A stretch of DNA of 16,466 nucleotides from Pseudomonadota bacterium (GTDB taxonomy: Bacteria; Pseudomonadota; Gammaproteobacteria; Burkholderiales; Burkholderiaceae_D), in assembly GCA_023422955.1 (NCBI GenBank), contig JAFAGG010000007.1:1-16466 (forward strand), read 5' to 3'. Of this stretch, positions 13,597 through 16,466 are shown piece by piece. The translations under genes and the position numbers were made by a program. The notes beneath the pieces were generated by a model. The model saw nothing but the letters and a program-made list of their open reading frames with translations, made no database searches and had not been told where the DNA came from. Position 1 is the first letter of the stretch. Each line of letters starts with the position of its first letter.

Positions 13597-14523
13597 TCAG
13601 CGGTGACGACTCAGATATTTCGGCGCCACGACTTCCAGCGGGACCGGTGTCCATTGCAGATCCGGATCGACGGGAGCGGATGCGACATTATCGACCTTCA
13701 TCGAATCCAGATTGTCGCGACTCATCAAAGGGCTGCCAGGAAGAAGCTCCATCAGGCGCGCTTGCAGGCGACCCATGCGCTCGGACAAGCCGATCACGCG
13801 GCGCGGATGCCCGGAGTAGCGTCCCGCAAGCTGGACCAGTTCACGCAATGTATAAACCTTGGGACCTGCCAGCTCGATTACCTTACCCGCCATGCGAAGC
13901 TCATCGAGCGACTGCACTATGGCGCGCGCCACATCTTCCACATACACCGGCTGAAACCTGGCATCGGCGCAGGCCAGCGGCATCAATGGAAAACGCTTCT
14001 GCAGCGCAGCAAACAGGTTCAGGAAATGATCGTCTTCGCCGAACACGACCGAAGGACGAAAGATCGTGACGGCAACGCTGGGTTCGGACAAGACTGCCGC
14101 CTCGCCGGCCGCCTTGGAGCGCTGATACATGGAAGGACCTTGCGGGTCCGCTCCCAGCGCACTCACGTGCAACAGGCGATGTACGCCATTCGCCGCACAA
14201 GCAAAGGCAAGGCGCCGCGGCAATTCCACGTGCGCCTTGGCAAAGTCCGGACCGTAGGGTTCATCGCCGTGCGCGGGGCGAGAATGCAGGATGCCGACCA
14301 GATTGATGACCGCATCGACATCCCGCAGCAAGCCGGCCAATGTCGCATCGTCATGCACGTCAGCCAGCACGACGTCCACGGTGGGCAGGACTATGAGATG
14401 TTTGGCGGGTTCGAGGCGGCGCGTGGGCACGATGACGCGCCGGCCGATTTTGGCAAGCTCGCTCACCACGTGACATCCGATAAAGCCGGAGCCGCCGATG
14501 ACCAATACGGAAGAGTATTCCAT
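13597..14523 (-). CDS. Complex I NDUFA9-like atypical SDR (NAD(P)-dependent epimerase fold)
   Basis: The 308-residue protein has the Rossmann motif VLVIGGSGFIGCHV (GGxGFIG at 10-16), an NLVGIL segment at 74-79, HVSALGADPQGPS with Ser121, and YQRSK (Tyr133, Lys137), so the classical SDR Ser-Tyr-Lys set is present. ELAGPKVYTLRELVQLA and YVEDVARAIV place it in the atypical SDR5 group that includes the NDUFA9 subunit of mitochondrial complex I; bacterial members are soluble or membrane-associated proteins of unclear function, often annotated as complex I NDUFA9 family. GAGGTGG lies 6 bases before ATG 14523. It follows the slt gene by 128 bp with a strong inverted repeat between them, and precedes the GST gene by 138 bp. 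Confidence 0.88.
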   Translation of the reverse strand: MEYSSVLVIGGSGFIGCHVVSELAKIGRRVIVPTRRLEPAKHLIVLPTVDVVLADVHDDATLAGLLRDVDAVINLVGILHSRPAHGDEPYGPDFAKAHVELPRRLAFACAANGVHRLLHVSALGADPQGPSMYQRSKAAGEAAVLSEPSVAVTIFRPSVVFGEDDHFLNLFAALQKRFPLMPLACADARFQPVYVEDVARAIVQSLDELRMAGKVIELAGPKVYTLRELVQLAGRYSGHPRRVIGLSERMGRLQARLMELLPGSPLMSRDNLDSMKVDNVASAPVDPDLQWTPVPLEVVAPKYLSRHR

Positions 14524-14608
14524 GTCCAGCCACCTCTACTTGTATTCTTCACGAACTGAATGACTCAGCAAATGAAGTGTAGCGTTTTGCTGTCAGGCTT
14601 TCCGCCCG

Positions 14609-14643
14609 GCCCTCAAGCTGGCGCACCAGGCAAGCTTGAGGGC
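14609..14643. repeat. Perfect 11-bp inverted repeat after slt
   Basis: GCCCTCAAGCT (14609-14619) and AGCTTGAGGGC (14633-14643) pair perfectly around a 13-base loop. The dyad starts 8 bases past the slt stop, where a terminator is expected, but no T-tract follows in either direction. It may be an imperfect terminator or an mRNA 3'-end stabiliser. Confidence 0.7.
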
Positions 14644-14651
14644 ACAGTCAA

Positions 14652-16466
14652 TCAGGGCAGATCGCCTTGGATAACCGGCTCCTTGGGCTGAATCACACCC
14701 AGGCGCGACTTCAGCGACTGGGCTTTGTTTTCGCCAAGCGCCGCATAATACACCGCATTCGACAACACGCTTTTCACATAACCGCGCGTCTCGGAAAAGG
14801 GAATGGTCTCCGCAAAGATTGCCCCCTCGACCGGGCGGTTCAGCGTGGCACGCCACTGGTGTGGACGGCGCGGACCGGCATTGTAAGCAGCAGTCGCAAG
14901 CGGCAAGGAGCCATCCAGATCATTCAGCACCATGCTCAGGTAATGGGTGCCGAGCTTGATGTTGATATCCAGGCTATTGACCTGGTTGGGCTTGAAATTC
15001 CTCACGCCTATCTTGCGCGCGACATAGCGTGCAGTGGCCGGCATCAACTGCATCAGGCCGGAAGCGCCGACATGCGAGCGCGCATCCATGACGAAGCGCG
15101 ACTCCTGCCGCATCAATCCATAGACCCACGCTTCCTCGATGCCCAGCGGTTTGACCGCCGACTGCACCACCTTCTTGAATGGCGTCGGGAAACGCTGGGT
15201 GAAATCCAGCTCCTGGCGAGTGCGATCCGAAGTGTTGATCATGCGATCCAGCACGCCCTTCTCCCGCGCGAATTCTGCAGCTGCCAGCAGCTGGCGCTCA
15301 TTCATGGAACGCAGTTCCCAGTTCCATTCGCGCACACCCTCAAAGCGCAAACCCATCTCGAAGAATTTCAGCGCCCGCTGAAAACCTTCATTGCCTGCCA
15401 TCGGCTTCACTTCAGCCGCCTTGACCGGCGCTGCCTGCGCAGGCAGCTTGATCTTCTGGCCCAGCTCTTCGATTGCCAGTTGCCCGTAGAAATCCATCCG
15501 ATGCGTAATGCGATGGAAGTGCTTGTCCGCTTCCTCAGCCTGGCCCTGCGCCTTCAGAGCGCGCCCACGCCAGTACACCCAGGTGGCATCGTTGCGCAAT
15601 TCCAGCGGCATGGCATCGATGCTCGCCTTCACCATTGTCCAGTCGCCCTCGCGCAATGCGATCCGGGCGCGCCACTGATGCCCGTCCTGAGACAGGTTCG
15701 CACCTTCAGCACGCTTCCAGTAATCCAGCGCAATCGGCATCAGTTTCAGGGAAGTAGGCAATGCGATCTGCGCCCAGGCCGCTGTCTTCAGTTGCGGCGA
15801 GAGTTGAGACTCGGCAGCGGCCAAGGCCTCGGCCGCCTGCTCGGGGCTGGTTCTTGCCATTCTTCCCAGCGCCACCACGAACAATTCATGCGCCAGCAGA
15901 TCGACACCGGGGCCTTTTGCCAGCACCGCAGCAGGCTTTTCGAAGGCCTGATCCGCGACATCGGCAGGCACGCCCGCGAGCGCGGTAGCATGCGCAAACA
16001 ATTTCGGCGCGCCGGTCTCTGCCGCCAGCCGGACTTGTGACCACAGGTCGTCATGGGCGAACTGTCCGCTTTGCACCAGCATGGTAATCAATGCAGGACA
16101 AGCATCGCCGTACAGGCGCGGCGTGGTGAGCAGCGCGCGCGCTTCCGCGACCACGTTGATGCCTTTTGCCGCCTTGGACATGAGCGCATAACATTTCAGC
16201 TGCATGTCGTCATCCAGCACGAATTGCGGATACTCTTCATCGAACAGGGCCCAGTCCCGCGCCTTGCCGAGTTCAAGCAACCAGTCATTGCGCAGGCGGT
16301 CTGCGATGGCGTGTCCGTGATAGCGCTTCAGGTAAGCGCGGATCTCCGACTCGGGCGCGTGCGCCAGGCGGGGCTTCAGCTGGAAATAATCGACGTAGGA
16401 AGGAATGGGATAATCGACAAGTCGCGTCGACAAGCCTATCGCGCGTGGCGCGTCATTGTTGCGCGA
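14652..16466 (-). CDS. slt: Soluble lytic murein transglycosylase, N-terminus beyond the window
   Basis: Slt cleaves the MurNAc-GlcNAc bond of peptidoglycan with formation of 1,6-anhydro-MurNAc in the periplasm. 604 codons are visible, open to the right edge, so the signal peptide and start are missing. The N-terminal two thirds are a helical superhelix (U- and L-domain-like, for example DYPIPSYVDYF and WVYWRGRALKAQG). The C-terminal goose-lysozyme-like domain has all hallmarks: catalytic Glu in GLMRQESRF (visible residue 455), SHVGASGLMQLMPATA, NIKLGTHYL, and ATAAYNAGP. The TTG at 16433 is not a likely start because the frame continues upstream without a stop. An 11-bp inverted repeat follows the stop, then the SDR gene on the same strand. 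The assignment is firm. Confidence 0.95.
   Translation of the reverse strand, partial: SRNNDAPRAIGLSTRLVDYPIPSYVDYFQLKPRLAHAPESEIRAYLKRYHGHAIADRLRNDWLLELGKARDWALFDEEYPQFVLDDDMQLKCYALMSKAAKGINVVAEARALLTTPRLYGDACPALITMLVQSGQFAHDDLWSQVRLAAETGAPKLFAHATALAGVPADVADQAFEKPAAVLAKGPGVDLLAHELFVVALGRMARTSPEQAAEALAAAESQLSPQLKTAAWAQIALPTSLKLMPIALDYWKRAEGANLSQDGHQWRARIALREGDWTMVKASIDAMPLELRNDATWVYWRGRALKAQGQAEEADKHFHRITHRMDFYGQLAIEELGQKIKLPAQAAPVKAAEVKPMAGNEGFQRALKFFEMGLRFEGVREWNWELRSMNERQLLAAAEFAREKGVLDRMINTSDRTRQELDFTQRFPTPFKKVVQSAVKPLGIEEAWVYGLMRQESRFVMDARSHVGASGLMQLMPATARYVARKIGVRNFKPNQVNSLDINIKLGTHYLSMVLNDLDGSLPLATAAYNAGPRRPHQWRATLNRPVEGAIFAETIPFSETRGYVKSVLSNAVYYAALGENKAQSLKSRLGVIQPKEPVIQGDLP

Noticed and set aside
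13587..14069. Plus-strand ORF starting behind a perfect GGAGGAATG
   Set aside because: From about 13597 on it is antisense to the well-supported NDUFA9-like gene, and the encoded protein is low-complexity and family-less. The Shine-Dalgarno match is likely chance.

Overview
The window looks like a chromosomal segment of a betaproteobacterium, most likely of the Oxalobacteraceae (Herminiimonas, Janthinobacterium or Collimonas type). The basis is a moderately GC-rich composition, many TACAAT/TATAAT -10 boxes, a tRNA-Asn with an encoded CCA end, and betaproteobacterial-looking proteins (ComF, TrmL, DUF3108-QueC, beta-class GST, CCA-adding enzyme, Slt). The family placement is inference. No phage, integrase, transposase or CRISPR array is visible, and most genes are housekeeping.

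Layout. At the left edge the 5' part of a SAM-dependent methyltransferase (-) diverges from comF (+), followed by trmL (+) from a TTG codon. A secreted PCu(A)C copper chaperone (+) converges on a DUF411 copper-associated protein (-). The DUF411 gene is preceded by an unannotated-looking 38-codon ORF with three consecutive cysteines whose stop overlaps the DUF411 start (TAATG). Next on the minus strand are an asparaginase of the R. etli type and an Acetyltransf_6/FemAB-like GNAT protein. A dyad-rich region separates the GNAT gene from a divergent PcaD-like alpha/beta hydrolase (+). A DUF3108 periplasmic protein and queC follow as a pair (+), then a beta-class GST (+), then a self-contained tRNA-Asn unit with promoter and terminator. 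Downstream lie a membrane-anchored Mrr-like nuclease-fold protein (+) and a HAD-type 5'-nucleotidase (+).

Right part. A small one-helix membrane protein ending in a CFFC motif (-) diverges from a secreted two-EF-hand protein (+). Two hairpin terminators follow. On the minus strand come cca and an upstream GST (14 bp apart, probably one transcript), a complex I NDUFA9-like atypical SDR, and a soluble lytic transglycosylase running off the right edge.

How the genes work together. The clearest theme is periplasmic copper handling (PCu(A)C, DUF411, Cys-triplet leader ORF). tRNA biology recurs (TrmL, QueC, tRNA-Asn, CCA enzyme), but these genes are scattered and only loosely linked. The most noteworthy observations are the coupled Cys-triplet ORF, the CCA enzyme whose HD domain has lost most of its metal ligands through substitutions and an internal deletion, and the CFFC mini-protein.
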